Shown here piece after piece: positions 25,324-34,206 of a stretch of DNA of 64,000 nucleotides. Origin of the DNA: Mycobacterium sp. 852014-52450_SCH5900713 (GTDB lineage: Bacteria > Actinomycetota > Actinomycetes > Mycobacteriales > Mycobacteriaceae); assembly GCF_001667075.1 (NCBI RefSeq), contig NZ_LZIL01000053.1, forward strand, positions 62,001-126,000, given 5' to 3'. Each line of letters starts with the position of its first letter. Within the stretch, counting starts at the first letter, position 1. A program made the position numbers and the translations under genes. The notes under the pieces are model-generated. The model was not told where the DNA came from and searched no databases. It was given only the letters and a program-made list of their open reading frames with translations.

Positions 25324-27363
25324 TTAGAGGCCGCTCGGGTACGTTTCCGGCGTTTCGCCGGCGATCCAGAGGCTGGTGACCTCAAGGGGTTCCAGCGCCC
25401 GGGTCCTATCGATGTGGATCATCGCGTCGAACTGGTCGGCGGGGCGGACGTGGAAGTAATGGCTCTGCCGTTCGGTCTCGGGGCGGTAGATCACGCCGAT
25501 GGCGCGCCCCAACCGGACCGCGCTCAGCGGTTCCGCGGCCCCCGGGCTGATGTGTGCCGACACCAGGAATTCGCTCCTGTGTGTCTCGTGCAGGAGTTCT
25601 TCGATGCTTCCGTTGAGCGCCGGGCGCACGACCTTACGCTCGGCGATGCCACCCCAGTCGCTGGCGGCGGTGACCGTGCCCGTGTAGGTGCTGAAGCCGA
25701 TCAGGCGTGCCTCGTCGCCGTGCCGCTGCCGGACCAGTTGGCCCAGTGTGAGTTGTCCATCGGCCCAGACTTCGGTGGCGCGGGCGTCCCCGACGTGAGA
25801 GTTGTGGGCCCACAGGACGATTCGTGCCGAGGGAATGTCTTGGTGGCGGTCAAGATGCTTCAGCAGCGCCTCGAGCGTCTGCGCCATGTGTTTGTCGCGC
25901 AAGTTCCACGAGGTGACTCGCCCGCTGAACATCGCCCGGTAGTAAACCTCCGCGTTGTGCACCGTCTGGGCGTTCTGGTGGGCGTAGAACAATTCGTCCT
26001 CGGCGAGCAGACCGTCCCTGCGCACGTACGCCAGTTCGTTGCGCTGCATGTCGACCAGTTGATCGATGGCTTCCTGTTCACACGATGGGCCGGCGCCGAA
26101 GGCGGCCGAGAAGCCGTACGCCTGGCCGTCGTCCGCCGAGGCGTGGTCGAAGCAGGCATAGCGTTCGCGCGCCCGCGCCGCCGCCTTGGGGTCGACGTTG
26201 TCGAGGTAGCCGATCACTTCCTGCATCGACCGGTGCAGGCTGTAGAGATCCAGCCCGTAGAAGCCGGCCTGGCGCTGCCCGTTGTTCTCGTGCAGCCGGT
26301 TTCGGGTGCGCAGCCACTCGACGAAGTCACGCACGACGGTGTTACGCCACATCCACGCGGGGAACCTCTCGAATCCGCTCAACGCCTCGTCGGCGCTGGT
26401 ATCGTCCCCGATGCCGCGAACGTAGCGATTCACCCGGTAGGCGTCGGGCCAGTCCGCCTCCGCCGCGACGGCACAGAAGCCTTTCTCCTCGATCAACCAC
26501 TTCGTGATTTCCGCGCGGGCCTCGTAGAACTCGTGTGTGCCATGCGAGCTTTCGCCGATCAGCACGATGCGCGCATCGCCGATCAACTCATCCAGGGCGT
26601 CACGCGGCGGGACGCCCGCCGGCGCATCGATGGCCAGCCGGGCAATCACCTCGGCCGGGGTCCGCGCCGCGGCCCTCGCCGGGATGCCGGTGGTGGGCGT
26701 CGCGAGGAGCCGGCGGACCTCTTCGTCGGTCACCTGCCGGAAATCCCAGAACGACTCCCCGACCGCGAAAAACGGAGTGGGCATGCTCGCGCAGACGACG
26801 TCGTCGACCTGACCGGCGAATTCCCGGCACGTGGACTCGGGGGCCGCCGGCACGGCGATGACGATGTGTGCGGGCTCGGCCTCGCGGAGCGCCTGGACCG
26901 CCGCGAACATGCTTGCGCCGGTAGCCACTCCGTCGTCGACCAGGATCACCGTCTTGCCGGCCACGTCCACGGGCGGCCGCCCGTCGCGATAGGCGGCCTC
27001 GCGCCGGATCAACTCCCGGCCTTCACGCTCGGCGACGGCACGCAATTCCTGCGGGGTGATACGCAGGCCGCGCACGACGTCGTCGTTGACCACGACGCGG
27101 CCCCCGCTCGCCAACGCCCCCACGGCGAACTCCTCATGGCCGGGGGCACCGAGCTTGCGCACGATGAAGGCATCCAGCGGGGCATGCAGCGCCGCCGCCA
27201 CCTCCCATGCGACGGGTATGCCGCCGCGCGCCAAGCCCAGCACGATCACATCGTGCCGATCGCGGTAAGCACCGAGAAGGTTCGCCAGCACGCGGCCGGC
27301 CTCGGCACGGTCACGGAACACCCGCCGCGGCGAGCGTCGGGTGGCGTCAGCTGCTCTGGTCAT
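25324..27363 (-). CDS. phosphoribosyltransferase / erythromycin esterase-like fusion (Rv2030c-like)
   Basis: Fusion of about 679 residues. Residues about 15-215 are a type I phosphoribosyltransferase with the PRPP loop VDDGVATGASM; residues about 240-670 are an erythromycin-esterase-like domain with IGESSHGTHEFYEAR and the later WAHNSHVGD motif, residues used for catalysis in EreA-type enzymes. It matches Rv2030c along its length. The substrate is unknown and antibiotic hydrolysis should not be assumed. ATG 27363 follows a GTG at 27366; neither has a clear ribosome site, but a short upstream ORF ends in TGATG at this start. In M. tuberculosis hspX precedes this gene; no hspX is found here. 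Confidence 0.9.
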   Translation of the reverse strand: MTRAADATRRSPRRVFRDRAEAGRVLANLLGAYRDRHDVIVLGLARGGIPVAWEVAAALHAPLDAFIVRKLGAPGHEEFAVGALASGGRVVVNDDVVRGLRITPQELRAVAEREGRELIRREAAYRDGRPPVDVAGKTVILVDDGVATGASMFAAVQALREAEPAHIVIAVPAAPESTCREFAGQVDDVVCASMPTPFFAVGESFWDFRQVTDEEVRRLLATPTTGIPARAAARTPAEVIARLAIDAPAGVPPRDALDELIGDARIVLIGESSHGTHEFYEARAEITKWLIEEKGFCAVAAEADWPDAYRVNRYVRGIGDDTSADEALSGFERFPAWMWRNTVVRDFVEWLRTRNRLHENNGQRQAGFYGLDLYSLHRSMQEVIGYLDNVDPKAAARARERYACFDHASADDGQAYGFSAAFGAGPSCEQEAIDQLVDMQRNELAYVRRDGLLAEDELFYAHQNAQTVHNAEVYYRAMFSGRVTSWNLRDKHMAQTLEALLKHLDRHQDIPSARIVLWAHNSHVGDARATEVWADGQLTLGQLVRQRHGDEARLIGFSTYTGTVTAASDWGGIAERKVVRPALNGSIEELLHETHRSEFLVSAHISPGAAEPLSAVRLGRAIGVIYRPETERQSHYFHVRPADQFDAMIHIDRTRALEPLEVTSLWIAGETPETYPSGL

Positions 27364-27398
27364 CACACACCGCGCCTGTAGTCATGGCCTGTAGTCAT
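27363..27398 (-). CDS. possible 11-codon leader ORF containing a tandem 13-bp repeat
   Basis: ATG 27398 follows GAGGAGACTGCC, a good ribosome site, and encodes MTTGHDYRRGV before TGA, whose last bases form TGATG with the next gene's ATG. The 13-base unit CCTGTAGTCATGG is repeated perfectly at 27375-27387 and 27388-27400, so the ORF is built of the duplication. Translation coupling is inferred. The DosR core upstream is 63 bases away, the spacing seen for other DosR genes that have ribosome sites. Confidence 0.4.
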   Translation of the reverse strand: MTTGHDYRRGV

Positions 27399-27458
27399 GG
27401 CAGTCTCCTCGATCTTGACCATCGACGAATTCATCCGACCAGCCCGCCGTAATCGGCG

Positions 27459-27478
27459 GTAGGGCACGAAGTCCCAGG
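27459..27478 (-). promoter_or_regulatory. DosR box before Rv2030c-pfkB operon
   Basis: The plus strand reads GTAGGGCACGAAGTCCCAGG; the core GGGCA-CGAA-GTCCC is 27462-27475. On the minus strand this is GGGACTTCGTGCCC, with the conserved GGGACTT half-site. Confidence 0.7.
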
Positions 27479-27498
27479 CTTGCGGGTCGTTCGTCGGC

Positions 27499-27738
27499 TC
27501 AGCTTCTGCGGCGCAGCTCGCCGATATAGGCCATGACCCGGTTGAGGATCAGGCCGTAGGCGTCACCGTCGTCCACCAGCCGGGGCAATCCGCGGTGGCG
27601 GAGAAAGCCGTCCAGGCGCTGGTCCAGGCTCCAGTCGAGATAGCTGTCGCCGGCATAGGGCGAGTGCAGGAACTCGAACGCGATCTCATCGACGTCGGCG
27701 TCGGTCATCGACGGGGATCCCTCTGTGGTAGGCGGCAT
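27499..27738 (-). CDS. small hypothetical protein
   Basis: A 79-residue acidic protein (MPPTTEGSPSMTDADVDEIAFEFL), with TYR/ASP-rich middle and C-terminus AYIGELRRRS. No domain is recognised. ATG 27738 follows TAGGAAG; ATG 27708 (MTDADVDE) is an alternative. It begins 8 bases after the DUF1918 gene and is likely the last gene of the acg copy 2 unit. Confidence 0.65.
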   Translation of the reverse strand: MPPTTEGSPSMTDADVDEIAFEFLHSPYAGDSYLDWSLDQRLDGFLRHRGLPRLVDDGDAYGLILNRVMAYIGELRRRS

Positions 27739-27746
27739 TCGGCTTC

Positions 27747-28016
27747 CTACCCGCTCCGAGCGTGATCCCTGATGGCGGCCTGCACCGCGGCAATGCGTGA
27801 GCGTGCCCGTTCGTCGGCGGCCTTCTGTTCGGCGGCCGTCACGACTATCGCGTCCGGACCGGGGAATACGGTCGCCTCCTCCCCGGTGGCCAGCCACCGG
27901 ACCCGGTACGGCGGTTCCCCATTCGGTGAACGCACCGAGGTGATCAACCCGCGCAGATCCGGTCTCCCGATCGTGCCGCTTTTGATGACGAGCCAGTCAC
28001 CTGCATCGGCAAACAC
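27747..28016 (-). CDS. DUF1918 domain protein
   Basis: An 89-residue protein with the DUF1918 SH3-like fold: GDWLVIKSGTIGRPDLRGLI, then YRVRWLATGEEATVFPGPDA. Family members are small and of unknown role, common in actinobacteria. GTG 28016 follows AAAGGAG. It lies 46 bases after acg copy 2 and is probably co-transcribed with it. The last 30 residues form an Ala/Arg-rich helix beyond the domain. Confidence 0.85.
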   Translation of the reverse strand: MFADAGDWLVIKSGTIGRPDLRGLITSVRSPNGEPPYRVRWLATGEEATVFPGPDAIVVTAAEQKAADERARSRIAAVQAAIRDHARSG

Positions 28017-28062
28017 TAACAGCTCCTTTCGAAGGTATTGCAGCGCAACCTAACTCGCGTTA

Positions 28063-29046
28063 TCAACGCATCTCCAAGACCTCGCGCATCGGCCGGCGCG
28101 GCGTCGGTTCGGGAGCTCCCTTGCCCGAGAATGCGGTCCCGACCCGGATCAGGACTTGGGGTATCGCTTCGGTCTCGGGTATGAGCTCCGCGATCATGTC
28201 GCGACTGGCTTGCAGCTCCGTCACCTGGGTCACGGTGCAGGTCGCCAGTCCGGCGATGGTGCACTCGAGCAGAACCGCCGAAAGGGCCTGGCCGCACCGG
28301 AACGCGTCCGCACGGGTGTCCCCCGGCGTTGACAGGACAACGATCTTTGCTTGATCGCGGATGCTCGCCGAGCTCCCACGGGCGTGCCCGTCGGCGGGGA
28401 ATCGGCGGTTGACGCCGTCGGTACGGGGCTGCGCCTCGTTGACCAGAGCGGACTGAGGTATGCCGTCGTCGTGCCTGCCGGGCGCTGTCCACCAACGCAA
28501 TTCGTGATGGTAGAGGTCGTCGTAGCGCCGCAGCGCCTCATTGAGGTGCGCGGCCTCGACCAGCCGCGGCAGCGCGTCGTCGGCCAGTACGTCGAGGGCG
28601 GCCAGGTCGGGGTTGAAGGCGCTCCGCAGCACCGGCTCGAAGGACACCCACCCCTTCGGGGCGCCGAACGGACGCCGGTCGGTCCTGCGACGCAGGATCG
28701 CCGCCGCGCGGTCTCGTCGCGCCACGGCGACGTAGTCGGCCGAAACGAAGTCGATGGAGGCCAGGTGGTCGGGGTTGTTGGGATTGGGAAACTCGTCGAC
28801 GCCGGCGACCCACCCCTCGGCGGCCATTGCGACCCGGAAGTGATCGAGCACCGCGCCGCAGCTGATGATCGACTCGCGTCCCGAGCTGTCGGCCGAGGAA
28901 ACCATGCGGTGCGGGTCGGCGAAGAGGTCGACGGTTGGGCCGCCGGCAACCCATCGCCATGGCTGGCTGTTGTGCAGCGAGGGGGCGCGGCAGGCGAGCT
29001 CCACCGCCCGGGTCAGCACTTTGCTGTCGACCATCGTCTGGGTCAT
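28063..29046 (-). CDS. Acg family nitroreductase-like FMN protein (copy 2)
   Basis: A 327-residue Acg-type protein with APSLHNSQPWRW (residues 20-31), SIISCGAVLDHFRVAM, RRRTDRRPFG and AGLATCTVTQ. Studied relatives include Rv2032 and Rv3131, DosR-controlled proteins with a nitroreductase fold. ATG 29046 follows AGAGAGGCGAAGAAC. Two DosR-type boxes lie upstream in the spacer shared with the divergent acyl-CoA ligase operon. DUF1918 and a small ORF follow on the same strand. Confidence 0.9.
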   Translation of the reverse strand: MTQTMVDSKVLTRAVELACRAPSLHNSQPWRWVAGGPTVDLFADPHRMVSSADSSGRESIISCGAVLDHFRVAMAAEGWVAGVDEFPNPNNPDHLASIDFVSADYVAVARRDRAAAILRRRTDRRPFGAPKGWVSFEPVLRSAFNPDLAALDVLADDALPRLVEAAHLNEALRRYDDLYHHELRWWTAPGRHDDGIPQSALVNEAQPRTDGVNRRFPADGHARGSSASIRDQAKIVVLSTPGDTRADAFRCGQALSAVLLECTIAGLATCTVTQVTELQASRDMIAELIPETEAIPQVLIRVGTAFSGKGAPEPTPRRPMREVLEMR

Positions 29047-29100
29047 TGTTCTTCGCCTCTCTAACTGTTACTTGGACCCTCGGGCATGCGTGGATCGCGC

Positions 29101-29120
29101 GCCAGGGTCCTTGGTCCCCA
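29101..29120. promoter_or_regulatory. DosR box 1 in the acg/acyl-CoA ligase divergent promoter
   Basis: GCCAGGGTCCTTGGTCCCCA; core GGGTC-CTTG-GTCCC at 29105-29118. It is 58 bases before the acg copy 2 ATG. Confidence 0.75.
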
Positions 29121-29122
29121 GC

Positions 29123-29142
29123 GTCAGGTCATTGGACCCGGG
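29123..29142. promoter_or_regulatory. DosR-like box 2 in the acg/acyl-CoA ligase divergent promoter
   Basis: Core AGGTC-ATTG-GACCC at 29126-29139, centred 21 bases from box 1, about two helical turns, so the two boxes would lie on one DNA face. It is 84 bases before the ligase ATG. Confidence 0.55.
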
Positions 29143-29223
29143 GTCGACTGATGACCTTTGTCTCTATTGCGGCGACGCCGCGCGGCAAACGATGTAGACG
29201 ACCACCCCGACCCAGGACCCCTG

Positions 29224-31023
29224 ATGGATGTCATCCGCAAAACAGCCCATGACCATCGTGTTCGGCCCCACCTGACGGACTACGAGCACGAGCGTGCCCA
29301 CTTCCACTGGTCCGACGTACCGGATCTGTGCGAAGGCATGGGACCCGGCCTGTGCAACATCGCCTACGCCGCCCTTGACCGTCACACCGCCGGGCCGGCC
29401 GCGACACGGACGGCGTTGCGGTTTGTCGTCGATCGCCCCTCGGACGGCGTGATCACCACCCGCGACCTCAGCTACGCCGAGCTCGGCCAACTCTCCAGGA
29501 AATTCTCCAGCGCGTTGCGCGCGTTGGGCGTCAACCGGGGCGACCGGGTTTTCGTCGTCATGGCCCGTGGCCCCGAGCTCTACATCTCGATGCTCGGCGC
29601 GCTGCGCAACGGCAGCATCGTCTCGCCGTTGTTCTCGGCCTTCGGGCCGGAGCCGATCGCGACCCGAGTCAACCTCGGGCGCGCCGACGTCCTGGTCACC
29701 ACGAGGGCGATCTACCAGCGCAAGATCGCCAAGATTCGCGATCGGCTGCCGTCGGTGCGGCACATCTTCGTCGTCGACGACGGGCAGGGCGGCGGTGCGC
29801 CGCCGGGGACCCTCGACTTCTGGCAATGGGTGAACGCGGCCGATGAGAACCCGCCGGTCGAGCCCACCACCGCCGACGACCCGGCCTTGCTGCACTTCAC
29901 CAGCGGGACCACGGGTACACCGAAGGGCGCCATCCACGTGCACGGCGCCGTCGCGATGCACTATGTCACCGGCCTGTACGCGCTCGATCTGCACCCCGAC
30001 GACACCTATTGGTGCACGGCCGATCCCGGCTGGGTGACGGGGACGTCCTACGGCATCATCAGCCCGCTGCTGCACGGGGTGACCTCCATCGTCGACGAAG
30101 CGGAATTCGACGCCGAACGGTGGTACCGCATCCTGCAGGACCAGGGCGTGTCGGTGTGGTACACCGCGCCGACCGCCATTCGGATGCTCATCAAGGCCGG
30201 ACCGGAACTTCCGGCGCAGTACCACTTTCCGCGTCTGCGATTCATCGCCAGTGTGGGCGAACCGCTCAATCCGGAGGCCGTCTGGTGGGGAAAGCGGGTG
30301 CTGGGCTTGCCCATTCACGACAATTGGTGGCAGACCGAGACGGGCGGCATCATGATCGCCAACACGCCCGCGTTCGACATCAAGCCCGGCTCGATGGGCC
30401 GCCCGCTGCCCGGGGTGGACGCTTTCATCGTTCGCAGCAACGACGACGGCACCGTCGAGGTGATCGACGAACCCGGCGTCGAGGGTGAGCTCGCACTCAA
30501 ACTCGGCTGGCCGTCGATGTTCCGCGGATACCTGAACGCCGAGGAGCGCTACCGCAGCTGCTTCGCGGACGGCCTGTACCTGACCGGGGACCTCGCGACG
30601 GAAGACGCCGACGGCTACTTCTGGTTCGTCGGGCGCAAGGACGACGTGATCAAGTCCGCGGGGCACCTGATCGGGCCGTTCGAAGTGGAGAGCGCACTTA
30701 CCGATCACCCGGCGGTGGCCGAGGCGGCCGTCATCGGCATACCCGATCCGACGGTCGGTGAGATGGTCAAAGCCTTCGTCACCCTGAAGGACGGTGTCGT
30801 GGCCGACGAGGACCTGCGGCTGGAACTGCTGGGCCACGCGCGCAAGCGGCTCGGAGCCACGGTGGCGCCCAAGGAGATCGAGTTCGTCGACTCCTTGCCG
30901 CACACCAGCAGCGGCAAGATCATGCGGCGCCTGCTCAAGGCCCGCGAACTGGGGCTGCCGGAGGGCGACACCTCCACTATCGAGCAACACCCAGCCCACC
31001 AATCCGAGGGAGTACCGTCGTGA
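29224..31023 (+). CDS. acsA: acyl-CoA synthetase, acetate-CoA ligase type
   Basis: AMP-forming ligase of 599 residues in the ANL superfamily. The phosphate-binding loop is LLHFTSGTTGTPKGAIHVHG, the adenine-binding block is NWWQTETGG, the hinge is YLTGDLATEDADGYFWFVGRKDD, and the C-terminal catalytic Lys is in TSSGKIMRRLLK, a lysine acetylated to switch off relatives. The sequence best fits acetate-CoA ligase; propionate or another short acid is possible. ATG 29224 (MDVIRKT) is chosen. It overlaps the following E1 alpha gene by four bases. It heads a six-gene operon that ends with an ACP and an Acg protein. Confidence 0.88.
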   Translation: MDVIRKTAHDHRVRPHLTDYEHERAHFHWSDVPDLCEGMGPGLCNIAYAALDRHTAGPAATRTALRFVVDRPSDGVITTRDLSYAELGQLSRKFSSALRALGVNRGDRVFVVMARGPELYISMLGALRNGSIVSPLFSAFGPEPIATRVNLGRADVLVTTRAIYQRKIAKIRDRLPSVRHIFVVDDGQGGGAPPGTLDFWQWVNAADENPPVEPTTADDPALLHFTSGTTGTPKGAIHVHGAVAMHYVTGLYALDLHPDDTYWCTADPGWVTGTSYGIISPLLHGVTSIVDEAEFDAERWYRILQDQGVSVWYTAPTAIRMLIKAGPELPAQYHFPRLRFIASVGEPLNPEAVWWGKRVLGLPIHDNWWQTETGGIMIANTPAFDIKPGSMGRPLPGVDAFIVRSNDDGTVEVIDEPGVEGELALKLGWPSMFRGYLNAEERYRSCFADGLYLTGDLATEDADGYFWFVGRKDDVIKSAGHLIGPFEVESALTDHPAVAEAAVIGIPDPTVGEMVKAFVTLKDGVVADEDLRLELLGHARKRLGATVAPKEIEFVDSLPHTSSGKIMRRLLKARELGLPEGDTSTIEQHPAHQSEGVPS

Positions 31024-31991
31024 CCGATACGAAACTGGCCCATGAGCTGTTGTCGGACATGATCCGCGTGCGGCGCATGGAGGAAAAATGCGCCGAGCTC
31101 TACAGCGCGGCCAAGATTCGCGGATTCCTCCACCTCTACGTCGGTGAGGAAGCGGTGGCCGCCGGATCGCTGCGCGCGCTGGCCGACGACGACGCGGTGG
31201 TCGCGACCTACCGTGAGCATGCGCACGCCCTGTTACGGGGCATCCCGATGACCTCGATCATGGCCGAGATGTTCGGCAAGCAGGAGGGCTGCTCGCGTGG
31301 CCGCGGCGGTTCGATGCACTTGTTCGACGGGAACAAGCGGTTCTACGGAGGCAACGCGATCGTGGCCGGTGGCCTGCCGCTGGCGGTCGGCATCGCCATG
31401 GCCGACGCCATGCTGCAGCAGAAGCGCGTGACCGCCTGCTACTTCGGTGACGGCGCGGTGGCCGAAGGCGCCTTCCACGAGTCGTTGAACATGGCCGCCC
31501 TGTGGAACCTTCCGGTGCTGTTCTGTTGCGAGAACAACCTTTACGCAATGGGCACCGCGCTGGACCGGGCGCAGTCGCAGACCGATCTCACCGCCAAGGC
31601 GGCCGCCTACCGCGTGCCGACGCTGGCCGTCGACGGCATGGACGTCGAAGCGTGCCACACGGCCGCGCAGGAGGGGGTCGATCACGTCCGCGACACCGGC
31701 GGCCCGTTCTTCATCGAATTCCGCACCTACCGCTTCCGGGCGCATTCGATGTTCGATCCCGAACTTTACCGGGACAAGGTCGAAGTCGAACGGTGGCGCG
31801 AGCGCGACCCGATCCAGGCGTTCACCGAGAAGTGTTTGGGCGACGGCACACTGTCCGAGGCGGACGTGCGTGAGCTCGAAGACGCGGCGGCCACCGAGAT
31901 CGCGGGCGCGGTGGCGTACGCCGAGGCCGGAACCTGGGAGGACGTGGCGGATCTCGAACGCGACGTGCTGACTCCGGAGCCGGCACGATGA
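31020..31991 (+). CDS. pdhA: pyruvate dehydrogenase E1 component, alpha subunit type
   Basis: TPP-dependent 2-oxo-acid dehydrogenase alpha subunit of 323 residues. The ThDP motif GDGAVAEGAFHESLNMAALWNLPVLF is intact, as are the substrate region GGSMHL and the HxxR-type loop YRFRAHSMFDPELYR. Pyruvate is the likely substrate; acetoin dehydrogenases have the same architecture and cannot be ruled out. GTG 31020 overlaps the ligase stop and the TGA at the end overlaps E1 beta by four bases. It is not expected to be the main PDH of the cell, which in mycobacteria is the homodimeric AceE. Confidence 0.88.
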   Translation: MTDTKLAHELLSDMIRVRRMEEKCAELYSAAKIRGFLHLYVGEEAVAAGSLRALADDDAVVATYREHAHALLRGIPMTSIMAEMFGKQEGCSRGRGGSMHLFDGNKRFYGGNAIVAGGLPLAVGIAMADAMLQQKRVTACYFGDGAVAEGAFHESLNMAALWNLPVLFCCENNLYAMGTALDRAQSQTDLTAKAAAYRVPTLAVDGMDVEACHTAAQEGVDHVRDTGGPFFIEFRTYRFRAHSMFDPELYRDKVEVERWRERDPIQAFTEKCLGDGTLSEADVRELEDAAATEIAGAVAYAEAGTWEDVADLERDVLTPEPAR

Positions 31992-32965
31992 AGACCAGCT
32001 ACCGAACCGCCGTGCACGACGCCATGCGCGACGCCCTGCGCGATGACGCGCGGGTATTGCTGATGGGCGAGGACGTCGCGCGTTACGGGGGAACGTACGC
32101 CGCTTCCAAGGGCCTGCTGGACGAATTCGGCCCCGACCGCGTGCGGGACACGCCGCTGTCGGAACTGGGCTTCGTCGGGATCGGAATCGGCGCGGCGCTG
32201 GGTGGGTTACGCCCGATCGTGGAGGTCATGACGGTCAACTTCAGCCTGCTGGCTCTCGATCAGATCGTCAATACCGCTGCGGCCCTTCGCCATATGTCCG
32301 GCGGGCAGTTCTCGGTACCGCTCGTAGTCCGGATGGCGACGGGCGCCGGGCGCCAGCTCGCCGCCCAGCATTCGCACAGCCTTGAGCCGTGGTACGCCCA
32401 CATCCCGGGCATCAAGGTGGTGGCTCCGGCCACCGTCGAGGACGCGTACGGCATGCTCGCCCCCGCCCTGGCGGACCCGGACCCGGTGGTGATCTTCGAG
32501 CACGTTCAGCTCTACAACACCTCGACGGATGTCGACGTCCTCACTCCGACGGACATCTCCCGGGCGGCGGTCCGCCGCAGCGGCAGCGACGTTACCCTGA
32601 TCACCTACGGCGGCAGCCTGCCGAAGACGCTCGACGCCGCCAATGAGCTTTCGCTAGCCGGAATCGATTGCGAAGTAATCGATCTGCGGGTCCTGCGCCC
32701 GCTCGACGACGCCACCATCCTGGAATCCGTCCGCAAGACGCATCGGGCGGTGGTGGTCGACGAGGCGTGGCGCACCGGCAGCCTGGCCGCGGAAGTGATC
32801 GCGCGCGTGATGGAGGGCGCCTTCTACGACCTCGATGCACCGGTGGGCCGGGTCTGCAGCGCCGAAGTTCCGATGCCCTACGCCAAGCACATGGAAGAGG
32901 CGGCCCTCCCCCAGACCGCCAAGATCGTCGCCGCCGTGCAGGGCCTGTTCGGGGACCCGTCGTGA
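31988..32965 (+). CDS. pdhB: pyruvate dehydrogenase E1 component, beta subunit type
   Basis: Beta subunit of 325 residues that pairs with the preceding alpha subunit to decarboxylate a 2-oxo acid and pass the acyl group to lipoate on E2. Typical blocks include GEDVARYGGTYAASKGLLDEFGPDRVRDTPLSE (split in strands), HSHSLEPWYAHIPGIKVVAPAT and the C-terminal VPMPYAKHMEEAALPQ. ATG 31988 overlaps the alpha stop and its own stop overlaps the E2 GTG by four bases, so translation is tightly coupled. Confidence 0.88.
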   Translation: MKTSYRTAVHDAMRDALRDDARVLLMGEDVARYGGTYAASKGLLDEFGPDRVRDTPLSELGFVGIGIGAALGGLRPIVEVMTVNFSLLALDQIVNTAAALRHMSGGQFSVPLVVRMATGAGRQLAAQHSHSLEPWYAHIPGIKVVAPATVEDAYGMLAPALADPDPVVIFEHVQLYNTSTDVDVLTPTDISRAAVRRSGSDVTLITYGGSLPKTLDAANELSLAGIDCEVIDLRVLRPLDDATILESVRKTHRAVVVDEAWRTGSLAAEVIARVMEGAFYDLDAPVGRVCSAEVPMPYAKHMEEAALPQTAKIVAAVQGLFGDPS

Positions 32966-34200
32966 TCGAGTTCAAGATGCCCTCGCTCGGCTCCGACATG
33001 GATGAAGGCACCCTGAACGAGTGGCTGGTCAAGCCCGGGGACAAGGTGACACGCGGACAGGTCGTGGCGATCGTCGAGACCACCAAGGCCGCCGTCGAAG
33101 TCGAATGCTGGCAGGAGGGCATCGTCAGCGAGCTCGTCGTGCCCATCGGTGAAACCGTCCAGGTAGGAACGACATTGGCCACCCTGACGGCGCCCGGTGA
33201 GGAGGCGGAGACGCCAGCGCGTCCGTCGCCGGAAGCGGCGACCACTTCGGCGCCCGCACCGGCGGCCACGCCGGCCACCGCACCGGCGACCGCGACGCCG
33301 ACGCCGACACCAGTCCCCAGCGCTCCCCCGACCGCCCCCGGACACCGGCGGTGGGTGTCCCCGGCCGCGCGACGATTGGCCCATTCGCTGAGCGTCGATA
33401 TCGACGCGGTGAGCGGCACCGGACCCCAGGGCGCCGTCACCATCAACGACGTCGAGCATGCGGCCGCAGCCAGGCCGGTCGAGGTCAAGCCGGTCGGGCA
33501 ACCGGCGGCCAAGGCGACGGCGGCCGACCGCGCGACCCAGATGCGAAAGTCGATCGCGGCGGCGATGAGCCGGTCGAAGCGGGAGATCCCGCACTACTAC
33601 CTCGCCGAAGAGATCATGCTGGAAAAGGCGCTGTCCTGGCTGACGACGAGAAATGCGCAGCGATCCATCGACGAACGGGTGCTGCCGGCCGTCTTGCTCT
33701 TGAAGGCCGTCGGCGTCGCCGCACAGCGCTTCGGCGAGTTCAACGGATTCTGGCGGGAAGACGGGTTCGAGCCCGCGGCGGGAGTGCACGTCGGTGTCGG
33801 GATCTCGCTGCGCGGCGGCGGCCTCGTCGCGCCGGCCATCCACGACGTTCCGGAGAAGAAGCTGGACGAATTGATGGACGATCTCACCGATCTGGTGGCG
33901 CGGGCACGGTCCTTCTCGCTACGGAGTTCGGAGATGTCGGACCCGACCATCACGCTGACCAACCTCGGCGACCAGGGCGTCGACGCGGTCTTCGGAGTCA
34001 TCTACCCGCCGCAGGTCGCGATCGTGGGCTTCGGCCAACCGGCCGAGCGGGTCTGTGTGATCGACGGCGGGATCCGCGTCGTCACAACGGTTCAGGCCAC
34101 GCTCGCCGCCGACCACCGCGCCAGCGACGGACACCGGGGCGCGCTATTCCTGGCCGCGATCAACGAGCTGCTCCAGCAGCCCGACCTACTAGAGAAGTGA
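32962..34200 (+). CDS. pdhC: dihydrolipoamide acyltransferase (E2 component)
   Basis: E2 core of 412 residues. A single lipoyl domain (1-80) has lipoyl-lysine K42 in ETTKAAVEVE; an Ala/Pro/Thr-rich flexible linker covers about 85-125; a peripheral subunit-binding domain follows at about 127-165 (WVSPAARRLAHSLSVDIDAVSGTGPQG in part); and the catalytic CAT domain ends with DHRASDG (catalytic His near 385). It transfers the acyl group from lipoate to CoA. No E3 (dihydrolipoamide dehydrogenase) is encoded in the operon, so it would borrow Lpd. GTG 32962 overlaps the beta stop. Confidence 0.9.
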   Translation: MIEFKMPSLGSDMDEGTLNEWLVKPGDKVTRGQVVAIVETTKAAVEVECWQEGIVSELVVPIGETVQVGTTLATLTAPGEEAETPARPSPEAATTSAPAPAATPATAPATATPTPTPVPSAPPTAPGHRRWVSPAARRLAHSLSVDIDAVSGTGPQGAVTINDVEHAAAARPVEVKPVGQPAAKATAADRATQMRKSIAAAMSRSKREIPHYYLAEEIMLEKALSWLTTRNAQRSIDERVLPAVLLLKAVGVAAQRFGEFNGFWREDGFEPAAGVHVGVGISLRGGGLVAPAIHDVPEKKLDELMDDLTDLVARARSFSLRSSEMSDPTITLTNLGDQGVDAVFGVIYPPQVAIVGFGQPAERVCVIDGGIRVVTTVQATLAADHRASDGHRGALFLAAINELLQQPDLLEK

Positions 34201-34206
34201 TGCGCA

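Noticed and set aside
25309..27381. 690-codon plus-strand frame opposite the Rv2030c-like gene
   Set aside because: Shadow of a conserved PRTase/esterase fusion; no domains and no ribosome site.
29164..31002. 612-codon minus-strand frame opposite the acyl-CoA ligase
   Set aside because: Antisense to a fully conserved ANL enzyme.
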